From: Gammaproteobacteria bacterium
Lineage (GTDB): Bacteria; Pseudomonadota; Gammaproteobacteria; Immundisolibacterales; Immundisolibacteraceae
Assembly: GCA_003526065.1 (NCBI GenBank)
Contig: DQBD01000290.1
Span: forward strand, 3,715 to 17,442
DNA: 13,728 bases
Direction: 5' to 3'
Position numbers and translations under genes: made by a program. Positions 6,219 to 13,728 of the stretch are shown here, piece after piece. The notes under the pieces are model-generated. The model saw only the letters and a list, made by a program, of their open reading frames with translations, did no database searches and was not told where the DNA came from. Position 1 is the stretch's first letter; each line of letters opens with the position of its first letter.

Positions 6219-7579
6219 TGGGCGGTGTGCTGTGGTCGGTGGGTGCGTTCGTGGTGGCCATCGGCGTGCTGGTGAGCGTGCACGAGTTCGGTCACTTCTG
6301 GGTCGCACGCCGGGTCGGCGTGAAGGTGTTGCGGTTCTCGGTTGGCTTCGGCCGGCCGCTGTGGCGCCGCGTGGATCGTCACGGCACGGAGTTCGTGATT
6401 GCCGCCCTGCCGCTGGGCGGCTACGTGAAGATGCTGGACGAGGCCGAGGCGCCGGTCGCCGACGACGAGCAGCACCGGGCGTTCAACCGCAAACCGGTAT
6501 GGGCGCGCATGGCCGTGGTGGTGGCCGGGCCGCTGGCCAATCTGCTGCTGGCCTGGCTGTTCTACTGGGTCATGTTCATGGTCGGTATCCAGGGACAGCG
6601 GCCACTGGTGGGCGAGGTGTTGCCCGACACGCCGGCGGCCGTGGCCGGGTTTGCGGCGGGAGACAGCATCGAGGCGGTCGGCGGCCGGCCGGTGCGCAGC
6701 TGGGAAGACGCCACTCTGGCGTTGATGCCGGCGGCACTGGATGGCCGGACAGTGGACGTTGGCGTGACGTCGGCGGCCGGGGGGCATCAGGCGCGCACGC
6801 TCGATCTGTCCGGGCTGGACTATCGGGCCGAGGATCCGGACGTCATGCGCCGGGTGGGCCTGCGGTGGCGGGCTCCGCACATCGAACCGCGGATCGGTGA
6901 GGTGATGCCCGATGGGGCGGCCGCCGCGGCCGGCCTGCAAGCGGACGATCTGCTGCTCAGCGTCGACGGTGAGCCACTGGCCGACTGGGGCGACTGGGTG
7001 CAGCGGGTGCAGGCCAGTGCGCAGCAACCGCTGCAGGTGCGCCTGCGTCGCGGTGGGCAGGTGCTGGAGCTGACCGTGACGCCGCGCGCCGTGGAGCAGG
7101 ATGGTCGGCGCATCGGCCAGGTTGGCGTGGCCGCGGCGCGGCCGCAGGTCGCCATCGACGACTACTTCGTGCGTCTGCATTACGGCCCGCTGGCGGCGGC
7201 CGGGCAGGGGCTGGGGAAACTGCGCGACATGACCGCCCTGACCGGCCAGATGGTCTGGCGCATGCTCACCGGCGAGGCCTCCAGTCGCAACGTGAGCGGG
7301 CCGCTGTCGATTGCCGAGTTCGCCGGCTACAGCGCGCGTCTCGGGGTGGCCCAGTTCCTGTCGTTTCTGGGTCTGGTCAGCCTGTCGCTGGGGCTGCTGA
7401 ATCTGCTGCCGGTGCCGGTTCTGGACGGTGGACACTTGCTGTACTATTTCGCCGAATGGGTGCGCGGGCGGCCGCTGCCCGAGCGGTTTCGTGCCGTCGG
7501 CCAGCAGATTGGCCTGGCCGCCCTGCTGGCACTGACCGTGTTGGCGTTCTACAACGACATAACACGACTCCTGTTTTAG
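6218..7579 (+). CDS. rseP: Site-2 intramembrane zinc metalloprotease RseP
   Basis: RseP (MucP in pseudomonads) makes the second, intramembrane cut in the anti-sigma factor RseA/MucA and so releases the envelope-stress sigma factor; it also clears signal-peptide remnants. The product is 453 residues (E. coli 450). The zinc motif HEFGH is at 22-26 in the first transmembrane helix, exactly as in E. coli. GGYVKM (68-72) follows, then two PDZ domains (about 125-205 and 222-290), the NVSGPLSIAEFAG segment (358-370) and the third zinc ligand in LDGGH (D403). Four transmembrane helices are expected. ATG 6218 overlaps the dxr stop by 1 nt; a GTG at 6215 is a possible alternative. A GGTGG ribosome-like site is at 6206-6210. 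Confidence 0.97.
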   Translation: MGGVLWSVGAFVVAIGVLVSVHEFGHFWVARRVGVKVLRFSVGFGRPLWRRVDRHGTEFVIAALPLGGYVKMLDEAEAPVADDEQHRAFNRKPVWARMAVVVAGPLANLLLAWLFYWVMFMVGIQGQRPLVGEVLPDTPAAVAGFAAGDSIEAVGGRPVRSWEDATLALMPAALDGRTVDVGVTSAAGGHQARTLDLSGLDYRAEDPDVMRRVGLRWRAPHIEPRIGEVMPDGAAAAAGLQADDLLLSVDGEPLADWGDWVQRVQASAQQPLQVRLRRGGQVLELTVTPRAVEQDGRRIGQVGVAAARPQVAIDDYFVRLHYGPLAAAGQGLGKLRDMTALTGQMVWRMLTGEASSRNVSGPLSIAEFAGYSARLGVAQFLSFLGLVSLSLGLLNLLPVPVLDGGHLLYYFAEWVRGRPLPERFRAVGQQIGLAALLALTVLAFYNDITRLLF

Positions 7580-7589
7580 ACCCTGATCG

Positions 7590-7607
7590 CGGGCTGCGGC
7601 CTGCCCG
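7590..7607 (+). other. Small hairpin overlapping the bamA ribosome site
   Basis: CGGGC (7590-7594) can pair with GCCCG (7603-7607), a 5-bp stem with an 8-nt loop, in the 39-nt gap between rseP and bamA. No T tract follows, so it is not a terminator. Its 3' arm ends at the first base of the GGTGA ribosome site (7607-7611). An effect on bamA translation is speculative. Confidence 0.3.
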
Positions 7608-7611
7608 GTGA
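7607..7611 (+). promoter_or_regulatory. Ribosome binding site that decides the bamA start
   Basis: GGTGA lies 7 nt before TTG 7619 but only 4 nt before TTG 7616, favouring 7619. There is no ATG or GTG in frame between the rseP stop and the signal peptide. The only other in-frame non-ATG candidates are CTG codons at 7583 and 7601. Confidence 0.5.
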
Positions 7612-7618
7612 CGCTTTG

Positions 7619-9949
7619 TTGTCCGAGTCCCTGCGCTTACTGTCCCGCTGCGTGCTGGCCCTCGTGCTGTGCCTGTCTTTGGTGCCGTCCACAGTGCGCG
7701 CCGTGGACGCGGACGGCTTCGTGGTCGAGGACATTCGTCTCAATGGCCTGCAGCGCATCTCGCCCGGCGCGGTATTGATCGCGCTGCCGGTGCGCGTCGG
7801 CGACCGGTTCGATCCGCAGCGCTCGAGCGATGTCATCCGCGCGCTGTTCCAGACCGAGTTCTTCAGCGACGTGCAGCTGGGGCGCGATGGCGATGTGCTG
7901 GTGATCGATGTGGTCGAACGCCCGTCGATTGCCGAGCTGAACATCACCGGCAACAAGGACATCAAGACCGAGGACCTGCAAAAAGGCCTGCGCGAGGCCG
8001 GACTGGCGGTTGGCCGGGTATTCGTTCCGTCGGCCCTGGATCAGCTGCGCCAGGAATTGCAGCGCCAGTACTTCGCCAACGGCAAGTACGGTATGGATGT
8101 GGAGACCGAGGTCGCCGACCTGCCGCGTAACCGCGTGCGCATCGACATCGTCATCTCCGAAGGCGACGTCGCGCGTATCCGTCAGATCAACATCGTCGGC
8201 AACCAGGTGTTCGACGACGACACCCTGCGCAATGCCTTCGAGTTGTCGACGCCGAATCTGCTCAGCTTCATCACCGGCAACGACAAGTACTCGCGCCAGA
8301 AACTGGCCGGCGATCTGGAGAAGCTGCACGCCTACTACCTGGATCGCGGCTACCTGGACTTCGACATCACCTCGACCCAGGTGGCCATCACCCCGGACAA
8401 GCGCGAGATCTACATCACCATCAACGTCGACGAGGGGCAGCAGTACACCGTCGACGAGGTCAAGCTGTCCGGCAACCTGGTGGTCGAGCCGGAGGAGCTG
8501 GTCAGACTGGTCACGCTGCGTCCGGGTGACGTGTTCTCGCGCAAGGCCATGACCGAGACCAGCGACGCCATCTCCGAGCGCCTGGGCGAGGCCGGCTATG
8601 CCTTCGCCAACGTCAACGGCCTGCCCGAGGTGGACACGGAGAAGGCGTCCACCAAGCTGACGTTCTTCGTCGACCCGGGCAAGCGCGCCTACGTGCGGCG
8701 CATCAGTTTCGCCGGCAACCAGAAGACCGCGGACGAGGTGATGCGGCGCGAGATGCGGCAGATGGAGTCGGCCACGTTCTCGTCGGCGGCGGTGGAACGG
8801 TCGCGGGTGCGCCTGGAGCGGCTCGGCTTCTTCGAGGACGTCACGGTCGAGACGCCGGCGGTGCCCGGCAGTCCGGACCAGGTGGACGTCAATTTCACGG
8901 TCAAGGAACGGGCGTCGGGCTCGATCTCGGCGGGCGTCGGCTTCGGCCAGGGCAGCGGCCTGCTGCTGAACGCCGCCGTGACGCAGAACAATTTCCTGGG
9001 CACGGGCGACAGCGTCAGTGTCAACTTCTCGAACAGTGACTATGCGCGCGTCTACAGCGTCGCGCACACCAACCCCTATGCCACGGTGGACGGTGTCAGC
9101 CGTTCGGTCAGCGCGTTCCTGCGCACCACCGACGCGGCCGATGCCAACCTGACCGAGTACGACACCGACTCGTTCGGCGGCTCCTGGGGCTACAACGTGC
9201 CGCTGTCCGAGTTCAGCGCGTTCGGATTCGGGCTGGCGTTCGAGAACACCAAGATCGGCACCGGCGATTTCACATCGCAGGACGTGCTGGACTTCATCGC
9301 CGACAACGGCGACAGCTACAACATCTTCAAGCTCAACCTGAGCCTGGCCCGCGATACCCGCAACCGCGCCATTTTCCCGGACCGGGGCGCCTTGCGTCGG
9401 CTGTCGGGTGAGATTGCCGCCCCGCTCGGCGATCTCCAGTTCTACAAGCTGAACTTCACCGAACAGCACTATTTCCCGTTCAGCGACACCGTCAGCCTGA
9501 TGGTCAGCGGTACCCTGGGGTATGGCGACGGGTACGGCGACACCACCGCCTTGCCGTTTTTCGAAAACTTCTTCGCCGGTGGTTTCCGCACCCTGCGCGG
9601 GTTCAAGGACAACACCCTCGGTCCGCGTACCTTCAGCGCCTTCACCGATTCCGACGGTGATCCGTTCGGCGGTGATCGTTTGATTCTGGCGCGCAGCGAG
9701 CTGTTCTTCCCGGTGCCGTTCATGGAACAGCAGAGCAAGAATTTCCGGTTGTCGGTGTTTGCCGATGCCGGCAACGTGTTCGGCCCGGACGACTCGCTCA
9801 AGGTGGGCGAATTGCGTTATTCGACCGGCATGGCAGCGGTTTGGATTTCCCCGTTCGGGGCCATTTCCATCGCCATCGCACAGCCCTTCAACGAGGGGCC
9901 ACAGGACGAGACCCAGCGCTTCCAGTTCAGTCTGGGCGCCGGTTTCTGA
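7619..9949 (+). CDS. bamA: Outer membrane protein assembly factor BamA
   Basis: BamA is the central Omp85-family subunit of the BAM complex, inserting beta-barrel proteins into the outer membrane. With a TTG start the precursor is 776 residues (E. coli 810). A signal peptide is clear: positive residues R6 and R10, hydrophobic core 11-23, probable cleavage after VRA (26-28). Mature GFVVEDIRLNGLQR begins POTRA1. Five POTRA domains cover about 33-428, with VPGSPDQVDVNFTVKER closing POTRA5. The 16-strand barrel follows, with the conserved loop-6 motif LRGF at 659-662 (VRGF in E. coli) and a C-terminal beta-signal ending FQFSLGAGF. The shorter length fits smaller surface loops. TTG 7616 would add one residue. 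Spacing is 39 nt from rseP and 40 nt to skp. Confidence 0.96.
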   Translation: MSESLRLLSRCVLALVLCLSLVPSTVRAVDADGFVVEDIRLNGLQRISPGAVLIALPVRVGDRFDPQRSSDVIRALFQTEFFSDVQLGRDGDVLVIDVVERPSIAELNITGNKDIKTEDLQKGLREAGLAVGRVFVPSALDQLRQELQRQYFANGKYGMDVETEVADLPRNRVRIDIVISEGDVARIRQINIVGNQVFDDDTLRNAFELSTPNLLSFITGNDKYSRQKLAGDLEKLHAYYLDRGYLDFDITSTQVAITPDKREIYITINVDEGQQYTVDEVKLSGNLVVEPEELVRLVTLRPGDVFSRKAMTETSDAISERLGEAGYAFANVNGLPEVDTEKASTKLTFFVDPGKRAYVRRISFAGNQKTADEVMRREMRQMESATFSSAAVERSRVRLERLGFFEDVTVETPAVPGSPDQVDVNFTVKERASGSISAGVGFGQGSGLLLNAAVTQNNFLGTGDSVSVNFSNSDYARVYSVAHTNPYATVDGVSRSVSAFLRTTDAADANLTEYDTDSFGGSWGYNVPLSEFSAFGFGLAFENTKIGTGDFTSQDVLDFIADNGDSYNIFKLNLSLARDTRNRAIFPDRGALRRLSGEIAAPLGDLQFYKLNFTEQHYFPFSDTVSLMVSGTLGYGDGYGDTTALPFFENFFAGGFRTLRGFKDNTLGPRTFSAFTDSDGDPFGGDRLILARSELFFPVPFMEQQSKNFRLSVFADAGNVFGPDDSLKVGELRYSTGMAAVWISPFGAISIAIAQPFNEGPQDETQRFQFSLGAGF

Positions 9950-9989
9950 GTTTGTTTACTTCTCACGTCTTTCACGGAGAAACCTGACG

Positions 9990-10502
9990 ATGAAGAGCAT
10001 GCGGCTTTGGGCCTTGGGCCTGTTGGGGAGCCTGCTGCTGGCGCCGGCGCTGGCGGCGGCGGACCTGAAGGTTGGGTACGTCAATGCATCGGCGCTGTTG
10101 CAGGCTTCGCCTCAGGCCGAGGCGGTGCAAAAGAAGCTGCGCGACGAATTCACGCCGCGCCGCCAGCAGCTGGAGTCTCGGGCCAAGCGGCTGGAGCAGA
10201 TGGAGCAGGACCTGAGCAAGAACGGCTTGATGCTCAGCGAGGAACAGCGCAAGGCCAAGGAACGCGAGATCATCGACGGCCGTCGCGAACTCAAGCACGC
10301 CCAGGACGAGTTCCAGGACGACCTGCGCATTCGCCAGTCGGAAGAGGTCGGCAAGCTGCGCGAGCAGCTGCTGACGGCGGTGGAGAAATTCGCCAAGTCG
10401 GGCGGCTACGACCTGATCCTGTACGAAGGCGTGATCTATGCCAGCGACGGGCTGAACGTGACCGACCAGGTGTTGGCGCTGCTCAAGAACCCGGCACGGT
10501 AA
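9990..10502 (+). CDS. skp: Periplasmic chaperone Skp (OmpH family)
   Basis: Skp is a trimeric, jellyfish-shaped periplasmic chaperone that holds unfolded outer-membrane proteins on their way to BamA. The precursor is 170 residues. A signal peptide runs over residues 1-22 (MKSMR, then a Leu/Ala-rich core), with likely cleavage after PALA or two residues later. The mature protein starts ADLKVGYVN, followed by a long charged coiled-coil region (about 40-130) rich in Glu, Lys, Arg and Gln, and a C-terminal body segment with [20 protein letters not shown]. The ATG at 9990 is chosen because it gives the signal peptide and has GGAGA at 9976-9980; the frame is open upstream inside bamA but that part is a shadow. 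The 40-nt gap after bamA holds no clear promoter. Confidence 0.93.
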   Translation: MKSMRLWALGLLGSLLLAPALAAADLKVGYVNASALLQASPQAEAVQKKLRDEFTPRRQQLESRAKRLEQMEQDLSKNGLMLSEEQRKAKEREIIDGRRELKHAQDEFQDDLRIRQSEEVGKLREQLLTAVEKFAKSGGYDLILYEGVIYASDGLNVTDQVLALLKNPAR

Positions 10503-10518
10503 GCGCGCCGCGGATCCG

Positions 10519-11538
10519 GTGCAGCTACGTGAGCTGGCGGCGCTGCTGGGCGTCGCCTACGACGGCGATGGTGACTGCGAGCTGAGTGGCGTCGCCACCC
10601 TGGCCAAGGCTGGGCCGCAGCAGCTCAGTTTTTTTGCCAACCGCCGCTATCGGGGGCAGCTGGCCGGGTCCGATGCCGGCGCCGTGGTGCTGGCGCCGGC
10701 CGACCGCGCCCTGTTCGCGGGTGCGGTGCTGTTGTCCGACAACCCGTACCTGACTTTCGCCCGGGCGGCCGCCGCGCTGCATCCGGCGCCTTCCCTGCCC
10801 TCACAGCGCCATCCGCAGGCCAGTGTGCACCCGGATGCCCGGCTGGGCGCCGACGTGCGCATCGAGGCCGGTGCGGTGATCGAGGCCGGCGCACAGGTCG
10901 GCGACCGGGTGGTCGTCGGCGCCGGCTGCTATCTGGGCGCTGGCGTCAGCGTTGGCGACGACACGCGCCTGTCCCCCAGGGTGACGCTGCTGGCCGGTAC
11001 CCGGGTCGGTGCCCGTTGCCTGATTCACCCCGGCGCGGTGCTCGGCGCCGACGGTTTTGGGCTGGCCAATGACCGCGGGGTGTGGGTCAAGGTGCCGCAA
11101 CTCGGTCGCGTGGTGGTGGGCGACGATGTCGAGATCGGCGCCAACACCACCATCGACCGCGGTGCGCTGGATGACACGGTGATCGGCAATGGCGTCAAGC
11201 TCGACAACCTGATCCAGGTGGCGCACGGCGTGCGCATTGGTGAGCACACGGCCATCGCCGCCTGTGTCGGCATTTCCGGCAGCACCGTCATTGGCCGTCA
11301 CTGCGTGATCGGTGGCGGTGTCGGTTTTGTCGGCCATCTCGAAATCTGCGACCGCGTGATCGTCACCGGCATGTCGATGGTGGCGCAGTCGATAACCCGC
11401 CCGGGTGTTTACTCGGGTATTCCGGCCGAGGATGCCCGCCGCTGGCGACGCAACGTCGGCCGTTTCCATCAACTCGACGAGCTGGCGCGGCGGCTGCTGC
11501 GCCTGGAACGCTCGAACAAGGACGCTGTCGATGAGTGA
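10519..11538 (+). CDS. lpxD: UDP-3-O-(3-hydroxyacyl)glucosamine N-acyltransferase
   Basis: LpxD transfers a (3R)-hydroxyacyl chain from ACP to the 2-amine of UDP-3-O-acyl-glucosamine, the third step of lipid A synthesis. The product is 339 residues (E. coli 341). The N-terminal uridine-binding domain holds [13 protein letters not shown] and [13 protein letters not shown] left-handed beta-helix of hexapeptide repeats runs from about 100 to 290, with [19 protein letters not shown] as a hallmark. The catalytic His is H236 (in QVAHG) and the second His is H273 (in GHLEICD), matching E. coli H239 and H276. The acyl-ruler Met is kept (M287, E. coli M290), while the neighbouring R293 is Q290 here. 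Start is GTG at 10519; no ATG fits. It lies 16 nt after skp and overlaps fabZ by 8 nt. Confidence 0.96.
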   Translation: MQLRELAALLGVAYDGDGDCELSGVATLAKAGPQQLSFFANRRYRGQLAGSDAGAVVLAPADRALFAGAVLLSDNPYLTFARAAAALHPAPSLPSQRHPQASVHPDARLGADVRIEAGAVIEAGAQVGDRVVVGAGCYLGAGVSVGDDTRLSPRVTLLAGTRVGARCLIHPGAVLGADGFGLANDRGVWVKVPQLGRVVVGDDVEIGANTTIDRGALDDTVIGNGVKLDNLIQVAHGVRIGEHTAIAACVGISGSTVIGRHCVIGGGVGFVGHLEICDRVIVTGMSMVAQSITRPGVYSGIPAEDARRWRRNVGRFHQLDELARRLLRLERSNKDAVDE

Positions 11539-11986
11539 GCCGGAGATCTTGAACGCAACTGACATCATGCGCCTGTTGCCGCACCGCTACCCGTTCCTGT
11601 TGCTGGACCGGGTGGTGGAGTTGCGGTTGGGCGAGCGCCTGACGGCGATAAAGAACATCACTGTCAGCGAGCCGTTCTTCCAGGGTCACTTCCCCAACTA
11701 CCCCATCATGCCCGGCGTGCTGATCCTGGAGGCGATGGCGCAGGCCAGCGCCGTGCTCGGCTTTCGCAGCACCGGCACCAGCGCCGCGGATGACAACGTG
11801 TATCTGTTCGTCGGCATCGACAAGGCGCGTTTTCGCCAGGCCGTGCAGCCGGGCGACCAGCTGCTGATCGAGGTCGAGCTCAAGCGCGCGGTGCGCGGCA
11901 TGTGGATGTTTGCCTGCAGCGCCACGGTGGACGGTCGCGAAGCGGCGTCGGCCGAGATCATGTGCACGCTAAAGGCAGTCCAATGA
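11531..11986 (+). CDS. fabZ: 3-hydroxyacyl-ACP dehydratase FabZ
   Basis: FabZ dehydrates (3R)-hydroxyacyl-ACP in fatty acid elongation and so competes with LpxA and LpxD for the same substrate. The product is 151 residues, the expected size for a single hot-dog-fold protein. [13 protein letters not shown] (15-27) and [20 protein letters not shown] (52-71) contain the catalytic His (H53) and Glu (E67). An AAGGA ribosome site at 11518-11522 lies inside lpxD, 8 nt before the ATG. The gene overlaps lpxD by 8 nt and lpxA by 4 nt (ATGA), which suggests translational coupling that keeps these activities balanced. Confidence 0.98.
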   Translation: MSEPEILNATDIMRLLPHRYPFLLLDRVVELRLGERLTAIKNITVSEPFFQGHFPNYPIMPGVLILEAMAQASAVLGFRSTGTSAADDNVYLFVGIDKARFRQAVQPGDQLLIEVELKRAVRGMWMFACSATVDGREAASAEIMCTLKAVQ

Positions 11987-12750
11987 TCGATCCCACCGCA
12001 CGCGTCCATCCCGATGCCCGGCTTGCGCCCGATGTCGAGGTCGGGCCCTATGCGGTGATCGGTCCGAAGGTGCAGATCGGCGCCGGTAGCGTTATCGGCC
12101 CACATGCGGTGATCACCGGCGATACGCGCATCGGGCGCAACAACCGCATCTTTCAGTTCGCGTCCATCGGTGAAATTCCGCAGGACAAGAAGTACCACGC
12201 CGACGACGACACGCGCCTGGAAATCGGCGACGACAACACCATCCGCGAGTTCTGCACCATCAACACTGGCACCGTCGGCGGCGGCGGGCTGACCCGCCTG
12301 GGCGACAACAACTGGTTGATGGCCTACGTGCACATCGCGCACGACTGCCTGGTCGGCAGCCACACCATCTTCGCCAACTCGTCCTCGCTGGCGGGCCATG
12401 TCGTCGTGGAGGATCACGTCATCCTGGGCGGGTTCTCGCTGGTGCATCAGTTCTGTGCACTGGGCGCGCACAGTTTCCTGGCGGTCAGCTCGGTGGTTCT
12501 CAAGGACGTGCCGCCGTTCGTCATGGCCGAGGGCAACTCGGCCCGCCCACGCGGCATCAATACCGAGGGTCTGCGCCGGCGCGGGTTCACCGGTGACGAC
12601 ATTACCGCCATCCGCAACGCCTACAAGACGCTGTATCGCAACGGCCTGCGCCTGAACGAGGCGCTGGCGGTGCTGGACGGGGAAGGCTGTTCCCACGTGG
12701 CCGACATGGCAGCCTTCGTGCGCCGCTCGCAGCGCGGCATCATCCGGTGA
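11983..12750 (+). CDS. lpxA: UDP-N-acetylglucosamine O-acyltransferase LpxA
   Basis: LpxA starts lipid A synthesis by moving a (3R)-hydroxyacyl chain from ACP to the 3-OH of UDP-GlcNAc. The product is 255 residues (E. coli 262). A left-handed beta-helix covers about 1-185 and a helical C-terminal region with NTEGLRRRGF follows. The catalytic His is H120 (in HIAHDC, E. coli H125); H117, H139, H155 and H163 match E. coli H122, H144, H160 and H168. Q67, equivalent to Q73, is kept, fitting UDP-GlcNAc use. The acyl-ruler position (E. coli G173) is V168 in SFLAVSS, predicting a chain shorter than C14. ATG 11983 sits in an ATGA overlap with fabZ, with AAAGG (11971-11975) 7 nt upstream. Confidence 0.97.
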   Translation: MIDPTARVHPDARLAPDVEVGPYAVIGPKVQIGAGSVIGPHAVITGDTRIGRNNRIFQFASIGEIPQDKKYHADDDTRLEIGDDNTIREFCTINTGTVGGGGLTRLGDNNWLMAYVHIAHDCLVGSHTIFANSSSLAGHVVVEDHVILGGFSLVHQFCALGAHSFLAVSSVVLKDVPPFVMAEGNSARPRGINTEGLRRRGFTGDDITAIRNAYKTLYRNGLRLNEALAVLDGEGCSHVADMAAFVRRSQRGIIR

Positions 12751-12757
12751 CGGTCTG

Positions 12758-13728
12758 ATGGCCGCCCGCTTGCGGGTTGGCCTGATCGCCGGCGAACCGT
12801 CCGGCGATGCCCTGGGGGCGGCGCTGATCGCGGCCCTGCGCCGGCGGGTGCCCGAGGTGGAGTGTTTCGGCATTGCCGGAGCCGCCATGCGCGATGCCGG
12901 GTGCCGTGCCCTGTACCCGGCCGAAGACCTGGCGGTGATGGGCATCGTCGAGGTGCTGGCCCATCTGCCGCGCCTGCTGCGCATCCGTCGCGGGCTGGTC
13001 CACCAGCTGCTGGCCGATCCACCGGACGTGCTGGTCGGCATTGATGCGCCGGACTTCACCTTGCCGGTGGAGCACCGTCTGCGGCGGGCCGGTCTGCGCA
13101 CCGTCCATTACGTCAGCCCGTCCGTGTGGGCCTGGCGCGAGCACCGCATCAAGCACATCGCCGGTGCCGTCGATCGCATGCTGACGCTGTTTCCGTTCGA
13201 GGCCGGCATCTATGAGCGTCACGGCGTGCCGGTGACCGCGGTCGGTCATCCGCTGCACACGCGTCTGTCGCCGGTCACCGCCACGCAGCGGACCGACGCA
13301 CGCACGGCCCTGGGCCTGCGCGCCGACCTGCCGGTACTGGCGCTGTTGCCGGGCAGCCGGGCCAGCGAGTACCGGCGCCTGGCGCCGCTGTTCCTGGACA
13401 CGGCGCAGTGGCTGCGCGCCAACGGCCGGCCCTGTCAGCTGGTGGTGCCGCTGGTCGGCAGCGCCGCCCGCGCCGTGTTGGAGACCGAACTGCGCCGGGC
13501 CGGTGCCGGGCTGTCCTGCACCCTGATCGATGGGGGCGCGCAGCAGGCCATGACCGCCGCCGACGCGGTGCTCCTGGCCTCCGGCACGGCCACGCTCGAA
13601 GCCATGCTGCTGGCGCGTCCGATGGTGGTCGCCTACCGGCTGGCACCGCTCACGTACGCCATTGCCCGCCGCCTGGTGCGCACGCCGCACGTGGCCATCC
13701 CGAACCTGCTGGCCGGCGAGCGGCTGGT
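12758..13728 (+). CDS. lpxB: Lipid-A-disaccharide synthase LpxB (3' end cut by window edge)
   Basis: LpxB joins UDP-2,3-diacylglucosamine and lipid X into the beta-1,6 tetraacyl disaccharide, acting at the inner face of the cytoplasmic membrane (GT19 family). The window holds 323 codons of an expected 380 or so, open to the right edge with no stop. Visible blocks: LIAGEPSGDALGA (9-21), LAVMGIVEVL (58-67), VGIDAPDF (93-100) with the essential Asp (D96, E. coli D98), HYVSPSVWAWR (117-127), LLPGSR (196-201) with R201, ASDA-like AADAVLLASGTATLE (267-281), and IPNLLAGERL at the end. GGTGA (12746-12750), overlapping the lpxA stop, lies 7 nt before the ATG. In relatives rnhB and dnaE often follow. 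Confidence 0.96.
   Translation, partial: MAARLRVGLIAGEPSGDALGAALIAALRRRVPEVECFGIAGAAMRDAGCRALYPAEDLAVMGIVEVLAHLPRLLRIRRGLVHQLLADPPDVLVGIDAPDFTLPVEHRLRRAGLRTVHYVSPSVWAWREHRIKHIAGAVDRMLTLFPFEAGIYERHGVPVTAVGHPLHTRLSPVTATQRTDARTALGLRADLPVLALLPGSRASEYRRLAPLFLDTAQWLRANGRPCQLVVPLVGSAARAVLETELRRAGAGLSCTLIDGGAQQAMTAADAVLLASGTATLEAMLLARPMVVAYRLAPLTYAIARRLVRTPHVAIPNLLAGERL

Noticed and set aside
4065..6308. A 747-codon open frame on the minus strand across cdsA and dxr
   Set aside because: It is antisense to two well-conserved genes, is rich in His, Arg, Gln and Pro as expected for a GC-rich shadow frame, and shows no recognisable domain.
7637..9469. A 610-codon open frame on the minus strand inside bamA
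   Set aside because: Shadow of a conserved gene in GC-rich DNA; low-complexity composition and no ribosome site or domain.
9950..9989. AT-richer 40-nt gap before skp as a possible promoter
   Set aside because: No acceptable -35/-10 pair could be found; the gap is explained by the skp ribosome site and spacer.
9759..9989. Longer N-terminus for skp reaching into bamA
   Set aside because: The upstream part is out of frame with bamA and lacks protein-like character; ATG 9990 gives a proper signal peptide.
1..13728. Search for a mobile element, CRISPR array, defence or biosynthetic system
   Set aside because: The whole window is accounted for by conserved housekeeping genes with tight spacing; no repeats, integrase, transposase or composition break was seen.

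Overview
The window is a GC-rich (about two thirds G+C by eye) stretch of proteobacterial chromosome. It carries the conserved translation / isoprenoid / outer-membrane cluster: map (divergent, cut by the left edge), then rpsB-tsf-pyrH-frr-uppS-cdsA-dxr-rseP-bamA-skp-lpxD-fabZ-lpxA-lpxB, with lpxB cut by the right edge. All genes except map are on the + strand. Placing dxr between cdsA and rseP is the arrangement I associate with Pseudomonas-like gammaproteobacteria and many betaproteobacteria; enterics have dxr between frr and uppS. The S2 and EF-Ts sequences look more gamma- than betaproteobacterial to me. I would call this a high-GC, non-enteric gammaproteobacterium and not go further.

Layout. 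1-232 (-) is the start of methionine aminopeptidase. 233-438 is the divergent control region: two back-to-back promoters with extended -10 boxes and an rpsB leader of about 80 nt. 439-2168 holds rpsB and tsf, separated by a strong intrinsic terminator/attenuator followed by a second perfect hairpin. 2176-5045 holds pyrH (UMP kinase), frr (ribosome recycling), uppS (undecaprenyl diphosphate synthase) and cdsA (CDP-diacylglycerol synthase). 5049-7579 holds dxr (first committed MEP-pathway step) and rseP (site-2 protease of the envelope stress response). 7619-10502 holds bamA (outer-membrane protein insertase, probable TTG start) and skp (periplasmic chaperone). 10519-13728 holds lpxD, fabZ, lpxA and lpxB for lipid A.

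How the genes work together. Dxr feeds isoprenoid precursors to UppS, whose product carries peptidoglycan and O-antigen intermediates. CdsA supplies CDP-diacylglycerol for phospholipids. FabZ shares the (3R)-hydroxyacyl-ACP pool with LpxA and LpxD, and LpxB joins the two acylated sugars. Skp and BamA deliver and insert outer-membrane proteins, and RseP links envelope damage to transcription. From tsf on, gaps are 40 nt or less and several genes overlap (uppS/cdsA 8 nt, dxr/rseP 1 nt, lpxD/fabZ 8 nt, fabZ/lpxA 4 nt), so the block is probably co-transcribed and partly translationally coupled. Only two intergenic gaps exceed 100 nt (map-rpsB, rpsB-tsf). No gene-free stretch exceeds 300 nt.

I found no mobile element, CRISPR array, tRNA/rRNA gene or foreign-looking segment, and no previously undescribed system. 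The observations worth a second look are fine-scale: an active-site His-to-Thr change in Dxr, a bulky residue at the acyl-chain ruler position of LpxA, the double hairpin between rpsB and tsf, the rpsB leader, and the bamA start region.
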